NCBI RefSeq assembly: GCF_041200145.1
Contig: NZ_CP165734.1
Span: 248,001 to 312,000, forward strand
DNA length: 64,000 nt
Reading direction: 5' to 3'
Source of the DNA: Bradyrhizobium sp. LLZ17
GTDB lineage: Bacteria > Pseudomonadota > Alphaproteobacteria > Rhizobiales > Xanthobacteraceae
The position numbers and the translations under genes are program-made. Shown in pieces: positions 41,054 through 50,091 of the stretch; positions within the stretch are counted from its first letter, which is position 1; every line of letters begins with the position of its first letter. The notes under the pieces are model-generated. The model saw only the letters and a list, made by a program, of their open reading frames with translations, was not told where the DNA came from and ran no database searches.

Positions 41054-42280
41054 GTGGGCCTCGTTCCGCGAGGACGTGGCTTGCGCGATCCCAATTTGAG
41101 GGATCGCCTCTACGAATTGCTGGAGCACGATCCGCTGGCCTACTCGGTCGGGTCGCGCTTCATCCAGCTCGTCATCGCCGTCATCGTGCTCGACGTGGTC
41201 GCGATGATCCTCGCTTCGGTGCCGGAGTTGGACGCGCAATTCGGCGCGCTGTTCGCGGGCATCACCATCTTGTCCATCGTCGTGTTTGCGCTCGAATACG
41301 CCGCACGGATGTGGACGGTGGCGGGCCACACCCAGCGCAAGACCTCAGCGCTCGCCGACCGGCTGTCTTACGCTTTCTCCGCGCTCGGCATCATCGATCT
41401 CCTCGCGTTCCTGCCGGCCGCGATCGTGCTCGCCACGGGCCGGCATGCGACGCTGGCCGCGCTCGGCGTGCTGCCGTTCTTCAAGCTGGTCCGCTACTCG
41501 CCGGCGATGCGGTCGCTGCTCGCCGCCGTCCATGCCGAGCGGCGGGCGCTGATCGGCTGCATCGTCATCCTGATCGGCGCGGTCCTGACGTTTGCCTCGC
41601 TGCTCTATGCCATCGAGCGCGACGTGCAGCCGGACAAGCTCGGCACCATTCCGCAAGCGATGTGGTGGGCGATCGTGACGCTCGGCACCGTCGGCTATGG
41701 CGACGTCGTGCCGGTGACGGCGCTCGGAAAGTTCATCTCCGTGTTCACCATCATCAGCGGCTTTGCCATGATTGCGCTGCCGGTGGCGATCATCTCCACC
41801 GCCTTTGCCGAGGAAGTGAAGCGGCGCGATTTCGTCGTCACCTGGGGCATGCTGGCGCGGGTGCCGCTGTTCTCGCACCTTTCGGCCTCCGAGATCGCCG
41901 ACATCATGCGGCTGCTGCGGGCGCGCACCATCGAACAGGGCGAGATATTGGTGCGCCGTGGCGACGCCGCCTCGTCGATGTATTTCATCACCGCCGGCGA
42001 GGTCGAGATCGCGCTGCCGAACCAGCATGTGCGGCTCGCGGACGGCACCTTCTTCGGTGAGATCGCGCTGCTGCACAAAACCAAGCGCAGCGGCACGGTG
42101 ACGGCGACGCGCAAGACGCGGCTGCTGGTGCTCGACGCGCAGGATTTTCACGCCCTGATCGCGCGCATGCCGACGCTGGCCGCGCATGTCCACAAGACCG
42201 CGAAAGCGCGGATCGAGGAGAGCGGCGATGTTGCGGCGGCAGAACTCGCGCAAGGCGAGCGCGAGGGCACGGATCGCTGA
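41054..42280 (+). CDS. Cyclic-nucleotide-gated potassium channel, MlotiK1-like
   Basis: 408 residues from GTG 41054. Six membrane segments, with a voltage-sensor-like S1-S4 (residues about 30-150) and a pore with the K+ filter T209-L-G-T-V-G-Y-G-D217. A C-linker follows and the cyclic-nucleotide-binding domain spans about 285-380: LLRARTIEQGEILVRRGDA, DGTFFGEIALLHKTKRSGTV with the phosphate-binding GEIAL..R-SGT pattern. Closest to the rhizobial MlotiK1 family. It is 4 bases downstream of alaS, so it may be translationally or transcriptionally linked. Confidence 0.93.
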   Translation: MGLVPRGRGLRDPNLRDRLYELLEHDPLAYSVGSRFIQLVIAVIVLDVVAMILASVPELDAQFGALFAGITILSIVVFALEYAARMWTVAGHTQRKTSALADRLSYAFSALGIIDLLAFLPAAIVLATGRHATLAALGVLPFFKLVRYSPAMRSLLAAVHAERRALIGCIVILIGAVLTFASLLYAIERDVQPDKLGTIPQAMWWAIVTLGTVGYGDVVPVTALGKFISVFTIISGFAMIALPVAIISTAFAEEVKRRDFVVTWGMLARVPLFSHLSASEIADIMRLLRARTIEQGEILVRRGDAASSMYFITAGEVEIALPNQHVRLADGTFFGEIALLHKTKRSGTVTATRKTRLLVLDAQDFHALIARMPTLAAHVHKTAKARIEESGDVAAAELAQGEREGTDR

Positions 42281-42284
42281 TCGG

Positions 42285-42785
42285 TCAGCCCTTTTTCAGG
42301 AAGACATACTCGGCCGAGTAGGGCACGCTTTTGAACTCGCCGGCCTTGTCGCAGGCGCCCTCGAGCTTGCCGCCGTGGGTGTTGATGCGCTGGACGGTGG
42401 TGACCGGCGTCAACACGCCGCTGCCGCGGCGGGAGGCGACCTCCAGCTTCAGCCAGGCGATATCGGCGGCGGATGCGCCCGGTGCATTGCCGACAACCTT
42501 GCCCACGACCGCGCTGCCGTCGGCGTGCTCCCAGTTCGGCCCGGCGTAGTGCCGGCCGATCGTCTTGCCTTCATTGAGCAGCGTGGCGATCGGCTCGCGA
42601 AAAGTCCAGGCGAGCTTGCCGTCGGCGCCGGCCTTGCATTCATAGACCTGCGCGCCCTCGGCATGGACGCTGAGCACGACGCTCTCGCCGGGGGCGGCGA
42701 TGGCGTCGGGGAGCGCGTCGGCGGCGAACGCGGAGGTGCTGGTCAGTGCGAAGGCTGCGAACGCAAGGCGCTTGAGTGTCGGCAT
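42285..42785 (-). CDS. DUF3455 secreted protein
   Basis: 166 residues. Signal peptide MPTLKRLAFAAFALTSTSAF, then AADALPDAIAAPGESVVLSV. Family features include AQVYECKAGADGKLAWTFRE, then HYAGPNWEHADGSAVVGKVV and a C-terminal INTHGGKLEGACDKAGEFKS. DUF3455 proteins are exported, small beta-rich proteins of unknown role. The gene end is only 4 bases from the convergent channel gene. Confidence 0.88.
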   Translation of the reverse strand: MPTLKRLAFAAFALTSTSAFAADALPDAIAAPGESVVLSVHAEGAQVYECKAGADGKLAWTFREPIATLLNEGKTIGRHYAGPNWEHADGSAVVGKVVGNAPGASAADIAWLKLEVASRRGSGVLTPVTTVQRINTHGGKLEGACDKAGEFKSVPYSAEYVFLKKG

Positions 42786-42809
42786 GATATTTCCTTCGCC
42801 CTAGGTCTC

Positions 42810-42924
42810 GTCATTGCGAGGAGCCCGCGACAAAATTGCAGAGCAATTTTTGCGCTGGCGACGAAGCAATCCAAACTATTTCCGGGGAGGGATTCTGGAT
42901 TGCTTCGCTGCGCTCGCAATGACG
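42810..42924. repeat. Long copy of the TTGCGAGCGCAGCG palindromic repeat
   Basis: Left arm CGTCATTGCGAGGAGCCCGC with an insertion (CAAAATTGCAGAGCAATTTT), right arm GATTGCTTCGCTGCGCTCGC. It separates the DUF3455 gene from icd, which both run on the minus strand. Confidence 0.82.
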
Positions 42925-42938
42925 GGGTGAGAGCTGGC

Positions 42939-44150
42939 TTACGCCAGCGCCTTCTCCAGATTCTGCGCGACCTTGTCGAGGAAGCCGGTGGTCGAGAGCC
43001 AGCGCTGGTCGGCGCCGACCAGGAGCGCGAGGTCCTTGGTCATGTAGCCTTCCTCGACGGTATCGACGCAGACCTTCTCCAGCGTGTTCGCGAACTTGGC
43101 GAGCTCGGCGTTGTTGTCGAGCTTGGCGCGGTGGGCGAGGCCACGCGTCCAGGCGAAGATCGACGCGATCGAGTTGGTCGAGGTCTCCTTGCCCTTCTGG
43201 TGCTCGCGATAGTGGCGGGTCACGGTGCCGTGGGCGGCTTCGGCTTCCACCGTTTTGCCGTCGGGGGTGAGGAGGACCGAGGTCATCAGGCCGAGCGAGC
43301 CGTAGCCCTGCGCGACGGTGTCGGACTGCACGTCGCCGTCGTAGTTCTTGCAGGCCCAGACGTAGCCGCCGGACCATTTCAGCGCCGAGGCCACCATGTC
43401 GTCGATCAGGCGGTGCTCGTAGGTCAGGCCCTTGGCCTCGAATTCCTTTTTGAATTCGCGGTCGTAGATGTCCTGGAAGATGTCCTTGAAGCGGCCGTCA
43501 TAGACCTTGAGAATCGTGTTCTTGGTCGAGAGATAGACGGGGTAGTTGCGCAGCAGTCCGTAGTTGAGCGAGGCGCGGGCGAAGTCGACGATGGAATCGT
43601 CGAGATTGTACATCTCCATCGCGACGCCGGCGCCGGGCGCCTTGAACACTTCCTTCTCGATCACCGTGCCGTCCTCGCCGACGAACTTCATCGACAGCGT
43701 GCCCTTGCCCGGGAACTTGATGTCGGTGGCGCGGTACTGGTCGCCATAGGCGTGGCGGCCGATGATGATCGGCTTGGTCCAGCCGGGAACCAGGCGCGGC
43801 ACGTTCTTGCAGATGATCGGCTCGCGGAAGATGCAGCCGCCAAGGATGTTGCGGATGGTGCCGTTCGGCGACTTCCACATTTGCTTGAGGCCGAACTCCT
43901 TCACCCGGGCTTCGTCCGGGGTGATGGTGGCGCACTTGACGCCGACGCCGACCTTCTTGATGGCTTCGGCGGCATCAATGGTGACCTGATCGTTGGTCTG
44001 GTCGCGGTACTCCATCCCCAGGTCGAAATACATCAGCTCGACATCGAGGAACGGGTTAATCAGCTTGTCCTTGATGTACTGCCAGATGATCCGGGTCATC
44101 TCGTCGCCATCGAGCTCGACGACGGGATTGGATACCTTGATTTTTGCCAT
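42939..44150 (-). CDS. icd: NADP-dependent isocitrate dehydrogenase
   Basis: 403 residues. The eukaryote/alphaproteobacterial-type ICDH starts [20 protein letters not shown] and carries [60 protein letters not shown], then [20 protein letters not shown] and [20 protein letters not shown]. It oxidises isocitrate to 2-oxoglutarate in the TCA cycle and supplies NADPH. Full length. Confidence 0.98.
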   Translation of the reverse strand: MAKIKVSNPVVELDGDEMTRIIWQYIKDKLINPFLDVELMYFDLGMEYRDQTNDQVTIDAAEAIKKVGVGVKCATITPDEARVKEFGLKQMWKSPNGTIRNILGGCIFREPIICKNVPRLVPGWTKPIIIGRHAYGDQYRATDIKFPGKGTLSMKFVGEDGTVIEKEVFKAPGAGVAMEMYNLDDSIVDFARASLNYGLLRNYPVYLSTKNTILKVYDGRFKDIFQDIYDREFKKEFEAKGLTYEHRLIDDMVASALKWSGGYVWACKNYDGDVQSDTVAQGYGSLGLMTSVLLTPDGKTVEAEAAHGTVTRHYREHQKGKETSTNSIASIFAWTRGLAHRAKLDNNAELAKFANTLEKVCVDTVEEGYMTKDLALLVGADQRWLSTTGFLDKVAQNLEKALA

Positions 44151-44319
44151 GATCGGGGAAGCCCTCTTGGGAACGGCGCCTTTTGGCGGCCGCGGTGGAA
44201 ATCTCCCGCGCTATAGCACCGCCCGTTGGCGGGCGGAAGCGGACCATTTATGCACTTTCAGCCCATCTTTGCGCCGAGAACCGCCATTCCGAACAGGTCG
44301 GAATGACGGCTGTAGCACC

Positions 44320-46098
44320 CTAATTGGGCATGTGTCCCTCGAGCGAACCAGCGCCGTCCGAGAACACTCCTAAAAAGGCAGCCTGAGTGGCCGTGCCTGC
44401 CACGATATACCAAGTCACGAACAGGCCGGAGATCAGGGCGCCCGGCAGGCTCGATCCGGTCCGTCGCCAGGTGAAGGTCGCAATCACGGCGACGATCGCC
44501 AGCAGCGGCACAAACTGGATGGCGACGATGGTCGAGAGGGGCACGAAGCCGGGGTCGGGGAGCGGGTTGAAAAGCTTTCCGGTCAGCCAGAGCGTGCCAT
44601 ATTGCAGGACCAGCAGTACGATGAAGCCGAACGTCAGCGCCAGTATATTGGTCAGATAGAGCGTGAGCCGCGGCGTCTCCATCGTCGAGAAGTTCCGGTG
44701 CAGCACGTGCAGCGCCACGACGAAAAACGCCGTGAACGGAATCAGGTAGATCAGGAAGATCACAAACTGCTTCGCGTTCATCAGCTTCAACGCGACGATC
44801 CAGAAGCGGAAGTCGATCTTGAAGGCGAGGTCGGCGAGCCACAGCGCGGCATAGCCGACCGCGACCGAAGCGACCGCGATCACCACGGATTGGCCAACCA
44901 GTCCGGTCCGGGCGGTACGCCTTGGGGCGAAGCGCATCAGCGCCAGCGTGATCAGGCCGTTGATGACGGCCCAGATCAGGATCTGGTTCGTGATGCCCTG
45001 CGGCAGGAACGCCGTCGGTGGCGCGAAGCTACCGGCCAGCGCAAAAGCCGGATAGTAGGTCAGCGCCGGGATGAAGGCCGACAGGATCAAAGCCGCGGTC
45101 CAGCGCCGGCCGGTGGCGGCATGATGCGGCGGCGTGGTGCCGTCAGTGACCGCGGGCAGGCGGAGACGAGAGAACATCTGCGCTTCGAGCAGGCCGTCGA
45201 AAGTGCCGATCAACAGCGCGACGAAACCGGCAAACGCGATCAGCGTGCCGAGCTCCTTTCGGAACCAGATCTGGTCGTCGGCCGGCCGCGGCGCGCCGCC
45301 CTGCAAGGTCTTCGCGAACCAGTCGAGGCTGTAGCCGATCGCCTCATGCGAGATGTGCTCGGCCGGGTGAGTGATCGCCGGCGTGTACAGAACCCTGGCA
45401 GTGCCGGCCGCCGGGTCACCGTAAACCTTGCCCGGCTCGACCGGCCCCTGCGTGCCGAACATCGCCCACAGCTTGGGGCTCTTGGTGACATCGCGGGCGC
45501 GATCGACGCCCCACATCAGGGTGGAGAATTCCTCATACTGAGCAAACACCAAGGCGGTGTTGCGCGGCCAGCTGGGGGTGCCGTCGGCAGCGAATGGCTT
45601 ACCGGTCGAGGAGCCCTCCAGCACCATCGACTTGTAGTCATTCGGCATCGCGGCGGCTGCGGCCAGCACCGTCCAGCCACCCATCGAGTGACCCTCGAGG
45701 CCGATATTGGCCTTGTCGACAATGTCGAGGCTGCGAAGGTAGGCGAGGCCGTCAGGGCCGCCAAAGCCGTTGGCAAAGGCGGGCGGGTCACTATAGCCAT
45801 GGCCGGTCTGGTCCAGCGCCAGCACGACATAACCGCGGCGGGCGAATTCGATGGCGAAGCCGTCCTGGGTCTCCCGCGAGTTGATGTAGCCGTGGACGGC
45901 GAGAATGCCTGGTGCCCGGGTCTGTGCGGTGGCATTGGCAGGAACGTAGAGCAGGGCACTCATCGTGTTGCCCTTGGCACCCTTGAACCTGACATCCTGA
46001 ATCCGGATGCCGCCGGCGGTCTGCGTCAAATGGGCGATGAGGCCGCCCACCACGATCAAGACCGCTCCCAGAATTGCCAAAGTCCATCGACCGCGCAT
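44320..46098 (-). CDS. Membrane protein with N-terminal alpha/beta hydrolase domain
   Basis: 592 residues. A membrane anchor (about 7-25) leads into an alpha/beta hydrolase: APGILAVHGYINSRETQDGF, then the nucleophile elbow GHSMGG with Ser138 at residues 136-141. A helical membrane domain with about 8 segments follows from about 285 to 575. A hydrolase fused to a large membrane domain recalls acyl/peptide-processing membrane proteins; no substrate can be named. A GxSxG and TAITHPAEH His (near 240) are the likely catalytic residues. Confidence 0.85.
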   Translation of the reverse strand: MRGRWTLAILGAVLIVVGGLIAHLTQTAGGIRIQDVRFKGAKGNTMSALLYVPANATAQTRAPGILAVHGYINSRETQDGFAIEFARRGYVVLALDQTGHGYSDPPAFANGFGGPDGLAYLRSLDIVDKANIGLEGHSMGGWTVLAAAAAMPNDYKSMVLEGSSTGKPFAADGTPSWPRNTALVFAQYEEFSTLMWGVDRARDVTKSPKLWAMFGTQGPVEPGKVYGDPAAGTARVLYTPAITHPAEHISHEAIGYSLDWFAKTLQGGAPRPADDQIWFRKELGTLIAFAGFVALLIGTFDGLLEAQMFSRLRLPAVTDGTTPPHHAATGRRWTAALILSAFIPALTYYPAFALAGSFAPPTAFLPQGITNQILIWAVINGLITLALMRFAPRRTARTGLVGQSVVIAVASVAVGYAALWLADLAFKIDFRFWIVALKLMNAKQFVIFLIYLIPFTAFFVVALHVLHRNFSTMETPRLTLYLTNILALTFGFIVLLVLQYGTLWLTGKLFNPLPDPGFVPLSTIVAIQFVPLLAIVAVIATFTWRRTGSSLPGALISGLFVTWYIVAGTATQAAFLGVFSDGAGSLEGHMPN

Positions 46099-46393
46099 CG
46101 TCCCCCCCTTGAATTGCGACTTTTAGCTCCGCCCTTTCGGCTTCGCTTTAGTTGTGGTTGATAGCCATATCCGAAGGCAAAGCGCGCACAAGCCGGGGAG
46201 GAAACCGTCCCCAGTTGAGATGCGATTGCGGATTCGCAAACGGCGCTAACCCTGTTATCTCCGCTGAGAAATTGCGCCGCACGGAACGCGGGCCGGCGGC
46301 GTGGATGAAGGCTTCGATCAGCGTCGTCAGACAGACGTTCAGGCTCTTTCGGAAGCGCAATGAGACGAACACTGAAGCAGAAAGTGAACTGAG

Positions 46394-47599
46394 ATGTCCG
46401 GCACCGACAAGAGCAAGATGGGCCTCGCCCTCGACGGCCCCATCGTGATCCTGGTCGAGCCGCAGCTCGGCGAGAACATCGGCATGGCCGCGCGCGCCAT
46501 GGGCAATTTCGCGCTTGGCGCTTTGCGCATCGTCAACCCCCGCGACGGCTGGCCCAACATCGCCGCCCAGCGCGCCGCGGCCGGCGCCGACCACATTCTG
46601 GAGAAGGTCGAACTGTTCGACACGGTCGGTGCGGCCGTTGCCGATCTCGACCTGCTGTTCGCCACCACCGCGCGCCCTCACGACCAGGCCAAGCCGGTGG
46701 TCGGGCCGGAAGCTGCGGCAGCCGAGATTTCGGCGCACGTGGCGACCGGCGGCCGGGCCGGCATTCTGTTCGGCCGGGAGCGCTGGGGCCTCACCAACGA
46801 GGAAGTCGGCCTCGCCAACCGCATCATCACCTTCCCGGTCAATCCGGGCTTCGCCTCGCTCAACCTCGCCCAGGCCGTACTGCTGGTCGGCTATGAATGG
46901 TTCAAGCAGGCGACCTCGGGCGCGCTGCCCCACGCCATGCCGGAGCGATCCGAGCGCGCCTCGCAGCATCAGATCCAGGCCTTCTTCGACAATCTGATCC
47001 GGGAGCTCGACAAGGTCGAATTCCTGCGCCCCGCCGAGAAGCGCGACACCATGCTGGTCAACCTGCGCAACATCTTCACCCGCATGGATCCGACCAAGCA
47101 GGACATGCATACCCTGCACGGCGTGGTGATGGCGATCGCCGAGGGCCGCAAGGGCCCGGCCAAGGGCGGCGTGCTCGATGGCGAGCAGGCGACGCGGCTG
47201 CGCGCGCTTCTGGCCGAGCACGGGCAGGGTGGAGCGCCCGACAGCGGCTCGACGGTGCGCGGGCTCGCGCGGCTGCTTCGCCGCAACCCGACCGACGCCG
47301 AGCGGCTGCTGTGGCAGGCGCTCACCCGCGACCGCCGCTTCGCCGGTCAGTTCAAGCGCCAGACCCCGGTGGGGCGGCACATCCCGGACTTCGTCTCGTT
47401 CCCGCACCGGATCGCGATCGAGCTGGTGAACCCCGGCGAGAGCGAGACGATCGCCGCCGACCGCGCGGCGCGGCGCACGTGGCTGGAGGCGCGTGATTAT
47501 CGGGTGCTGGAGATGCGCGCCGCGGATGTGGAGCGCGAGCTGGAGACGGAGCTGGCACGGTTGCAAGGGATGGTCGCGGAAGGACCGGACGCTCCGTAG
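46394..47599 (+). CDS. TrmJ-like RNA methyltransferase fused to a DUF559 nuclease-like domain
   Basis: 401 residues. N-terminal SPOUT methyltransferase (about 15-250): PIVILVEPQLGENIGMAARA, FGRERWGLTNEEVGLANRII, and FASLNLAQAVLLVGYEWFKQ are the TrmJ/SpoU knot motifs. The C-terminal part (about 285-390) resembles DUF559: LRRNPTDAERLLWQALTRDR, FKRQTPVGRHIPDFVSF and WLEARDYRVLEMRAADVERE. In active DUF559 proteins an ELDGGQH-type motif carries the acid; here it is ELVNPGES, so nuclease activity is doubtful. TrmJ 2'-O-methylates tRNA position 32. The fusion is unusual. Confidence 0.88.
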   Translation: MSGTDKSKMGLALDGPIVILVEPQLGENIGMAARAMGNFALGALRIVNPRDGWPNIAAQRAAAGADHILEKVELFDTVGAAVADLDLLFATTARPHDQAKPVVGPEAAAAEISAHVATGGRAGILFGRERWGLTNEEVGLANRIITFPVNPGFASLNLAQAVLLVGYEWFKQATSGALPHAMPERSERASQHQIQAFFDNLIRELDKVEFLRPAEKRDTMLVNLRNIFTRMDPTKQDMHTLHGVVMAIAEGRKGPAKGGVLDGEQATRLRALLAEHGQGGAPDSGSTVRGLARLLRRNPTDAERLLWQALTRDRRFAGQFKRQTPVGRHIPDFVSFPHRIAIELVNPGESETIAADRAARRTWLEARDYRVLEMRAADVERELETELARLQGMVAEGPDAP

Positions 47600-47697
47600 G
47601 CGATAGTTCTGGGCGTGTGCTCATAAGCCAATCATGATAGGTTGGCTGTCGGCAGAGGAAGTGTTCACCCGGTCCTGGACAACAAGGGGGCCTACCA

Positions 47698-48141
47698 GTG
47701 AAATCCTATTTTCAGTCGCCGGCCGTCGACGCGTTCGCCGCTGGGAGAGCTGACGTCCTGATCTTGATTGGCCGCATTCTACTGGCCTGGGTGTTCGTCG
47801 GAAGCGCCTACGGAGCGCTGGCCAACTTCAGCGGATCGGTGGGCTATTTCAGGTCGCTGAATCTTCCAGCAGCTGGGCTGTTCACTGCCGTGAATATCGT
47901 CGTGGAAGTATTGATATCCGTCGGTTTGATATTGGGTATCGGTACGCGCTACTGCGCGGTGCTGACGTTCCTGTTCGTGTTGGCGGCAACGATTGTTGCA
48001 CATCGCTACTGGGAATATCCTCCCGGTGCGCAGCAGGCGGGACAATACAACAATTTCTTGAAGAACATCTCGATCATGGGCGGCGCGCTGTTGATCTTCG
48101 TCACCGGCGCGGGCCGTTTCAGTTTCGATCGCGCATCGTAG
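47698..48141 (+). CDS. DoxX family membrane protein
   Basis: 147 residues from GTG 47698. Four membrane segments with the DoxX pattern LILIGRILLAWVFVGSAYGA and a second half VEVLISVGLILGIGTRYCAV, then HRYWEYPPGAQQAGQYNNFL. DoxX-like proteins are linked to thiosulfate or glutathione-dependent redox systems. Upstream sequence AACAAGGGGGCCTACCA includes a purine-rich GGGGG before the GTG. Confidence 0.88.
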   Translation: MKSYFQSPAVDAFAAGRADVLILIGRILLAWVFVGSAYGALANFSGSVGYFRSLNLPAAGLFTAVNIVVEVLISVGLILGIGTRYCAVLTFLFVLAATIVAHRYWEYPPGAQQAGQYNNFLKNISIMGGALLIFVTGAGRFSFDRAS

Positions 48142-48144
48142 CTT

Positions 48145-48297
48145 TCATCGCTTCAGCTTGAGCTTGAATGCGTCCTCGAGCGCGCGACGGATATTCTTTA
48201 GGAGCGGCTTCAAAGCGTTGCCCACGAAGGCGGAGAGAAGCATCAGCCACGTCGCGAGCGCGGCACACCACAGCACGACTTCCACTATGTCAGGCAT
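48145..48297 (-). CDS. 50-residue small membrane protein
   Basis: ATG 48295-48297. MPDIVEVVLWCAALATWLML then LSAFVGNALKPLLKNIRRAL EDAFKLKLKR, so one hydrophobic helix then a basic amphipathic helix. Convergent with DoxX, 3 bases away. Function unknown. The frame extends upstream but has no supporting sequence. Confidence 0.5.
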   Translation of the reverse strand: MPDIVEVVLWCAALATWLMLLSAFVGNALKPLLKNIRRALEDAFKLKLKR

Positions 48298-48495
48298 GAT
48301 GCCCTCTCGAAAAATGACTTCTCTGAAATGAGGCGAGTGTCGCTCAATGGGGCCGACACCGCAAGTCGTCCCCAGAGTGGTGGCGGGTCGAAACACTCGG
48401 AATAGACTCGAAGATTGCGGCTTGCGCGCAGCCTTGCGCCAACGGAAGCGGGCCGGACCTGCAGCCGCGAAGTATGATCGCAGTCTCGTAGTCTG

Positions 48496-48590
48496 GTAGG
48501 GTGGGCAAAGCGCAGCGTGCCCACCATTCTTCGATCGTTCTGCCGAGGTAGAAATGGTGGGCACGGCGCTTTGCGCCTTTGCCCACCCTG
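48496..48590. repeat. Intergenic palindromic repeat, GTAGGGTGGGCAAAGCGC family
   Basis: Starts GTAGGGTGGGCAAAGCGCAG, contains GTGCCCACCA and its partner TGGTGGGCAC, and ends GCGCCTTTGCCCACCC. Sibling of 33172-33296. It fills most of the gap 48298-48596. Confidence 0.8.
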
Positions 48591-48596
48591 TGGGAC

Positions 48597-49265
48597 CTAC
48601 ACCGTTTCGAGCTGATCCGCTGCGCGCTTCTTCTTCGCCTTCGGCTGGGTGAGCAGGGGGCCGGCTGCAAGCGCGGCCGTATCGGCCACGCCCGGATCGC
48701 GCGAGATCATCGCCGCGACGATCGCGCCGTCGATCAAGAGCCCGAGCTGGTGCGCGAGCACTGCAGGCTCGCTCGAGCCGAGCTCAGCGGCGAGCTTCTC
48801 GATGTGGCCGAGCACGATCTTCTTGTGCTTCAGCGCGATGTTGCGGAACTGCTTCTGGTCCTTGTCGTGCTCGCCGACCGCATTGATGAACGGACAACCG
48901 TAGAAGCGATCTTCCGCGAACCAGCTCTTCAGCGCGGGGAAGATGCGCGCCAGCTTGGCCTGCGCGTCGCCCCCGCCTTCTTCCATGGCGCCGATGAACC
49001 ATTCGCGCCACTGCTTGCCTTCGCTCTCCAGCACCGCGTTGACGAGATTGGTCTTGGAGCCGAACAATTTGTAGAGCGTGGTCTTCGCGGTGCCGGCTTC
49101 CTCGATGATCGCATCGATGCCGGTGGCGTTGATTCCGTTCTTGCAGAACAGATACGTCGCGGCGCTGAGCAGGCGCCCGCGTGCGGTCTCGTCGTCGCCG
49201 GCACCGGCGTGCGGCGAATTGGATTTCTTCTTGGACGACGTCTTGTTCAGCAAGGATCTGGCCAT
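48597..49265 (-). CDS. TetR/AcrR family transcriptional regulator
   Basis: 222 residues from ATG 49263-49265; a TTG three codons upstream is not preferred. HTH: RLLSAATYLFCKNGINATGI and DAIIEEAGTAKTTLYKLFGS, residues about 30-72. The C-terminal domain has KSWFAEDRFYGCPFINAVGE, a Cys-containing ligand pocket. Divergent from osmC-like, acyl-CoA dehydrogenase and rhodanese genes, its likely targets. Confidence 0.9.
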   Translation of the reverse strand: MARSLLNKTSSKKKSNSPHAGAGDDETARGRLLSAATYLFCKNGINATGIDAIIEEAGTAKTTLYKLFGSKTNLVNAVLESEGKQWREWFIGAMEEGGGDAQAKLARIFPALKSWFAEDRFYGCPFINAVGEHDKDQKQFRNIALKHKKIVLGHIEKLAAELGSSEPAVLAHQLGLLIDGAIVAAMISRDPGVADTAALAAGPLLTQPKAKKKRAADQLETV

Positions 49266-49461
49266 AGGCCGCAACTTAATCGCAGCCGCGCCGCATCAGC
49301 AAGCCGCATCTGTTCCGCGCTGAAAAGATTCGCACGGCAAAGCGCTTCTGCATCGCCTTTAAGCAGGAGGCGGCTGACCAATCCGCAGGCAGCGCGGCTA
49401 ACCGGCTCCAATGCTTCGCGTTTCGGTCCTGGCCTCCTCTGGCACGCTCCGTGCAGGGAAA

Positions 49462-49477
49462 CAGACCGTTCGGTACA
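49462..49477. promoter_or_regulatory. Candidate TetR operator upstream of the OsmC gene
   Basis: CAGACCGTTCGGTACA with ACCG/CGGT around TT, the AGACCGNNCGGT type bound by many TetR proteins. It lies 35 bases before the OsmC ATG. A TGGCACGCTCCGTGC word just upstream (49440-49454) resembles a weak -24/-12 element but its -12 is off consensus. Confidence 0.55.
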
Positions 49478-49511
49478 CTGCCGATTTCCTCGGCTGCCAG
49501 GGAGAAAACTG

Positions 49512-50054
49512 ATGACTGCCGTCGTTCAAAAAACAGTGCTGACGGGTTGCCTCGCGCCCATCGACAAGAATGGCCTCGAGCAACTGATCGCCAACGGCAA
49601 GGCCAATCCGAAGGTCGTCAAGACCTTGAAATGCAAGACGGTCGCGGAAGGAAAATTCCGCCACGCCAATTACATCCGCAACCTGCCGCCCTACATCGTC
49701 GACGAGCCGCCGGGCCTTCTGGGCGACGACACCGCACCCAATCCGTCGGAAGCCTCGCTCGCCGCGCTCGGCTCCTGCCTCGCTGTCGGCCTGCACGCCA
49801 ACGCCGTGCATCGTGGCTGGATCGTCAACAAGCTCGAGCTCGAGCTCGAAGGCGACCTCAACATCACCGCCGTCTGGGGCACCGGCGATATCTCCGACAA
49901 GCCGGTCGGCTTCACCGATGTCCGCGTCAAGGTCGACATGGAATGCGAGGATATCTCGCAGGACGAGATCAATGCGCTGGTCGTCCATGTGAAGCAATGG
50001 TCGCCGGTCGCCAACACCTTCATCCGCCCGGTCAATCTCGAGGTCGGCATCTGA
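49512..50054 (+). CDS. OsmC family protein
   Basis: 180 residues from ATG 49512. GGGAGAAAACTG precedes it. OsmC fold: KTVAEGKFRHANYIRNLPPY, then SLAALGSCLAVGLHANAVHR with the conserved Cys of the GSC motif near 96, and a C-terminal KQWSPVANTFIRPVNLEVGI with a possible second active residue region. OsmC/Ohr proteins reduce organic hydroperoxides. This branch lacks a clear second catalytic Cys, so its activity is uncertain. First gene of the TetR-regulated group. Confidence 0.88.
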   Translation: MTAVVQKTVLTGCLAPIDKNGLEQLIANGKANPKVVKTLKCKTVAEGKFRHANYIRNLPPYIVDEPPGLLGDDTAPNPSEASLAALGSCLAVGLHANAVHRGWIVNKLELELEGDLNITAVWGTGDISDKPVGFTDVRVKVDMECEDISQDEINALVVHVKQWSPVANTFIRPVNLEVGI

Positions 50055-50091
50055 GCCGACGGCAATAGGACATAAGGTGCGGGAGACGGTC

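Noticed and set aside
42186..46161. Long plus-strand ORFs (676 and 519 codons) across DUF3455, icd and the alpha/beta hydrolase
   Set aside because: They run antisense to well-recognised minus-strand genes and encode Arg/Asp/Gly-rich nonsense typical of shadow frames.
49440..49454. TGGCACGCTCCGTGC as a second sigma-54 promoter before the OsmC gene
   Set aside because: The -12 element reads GTGC rather than TTGC, and there is no sigma-54 activator beside it. The TetR dyad is a better explanation.
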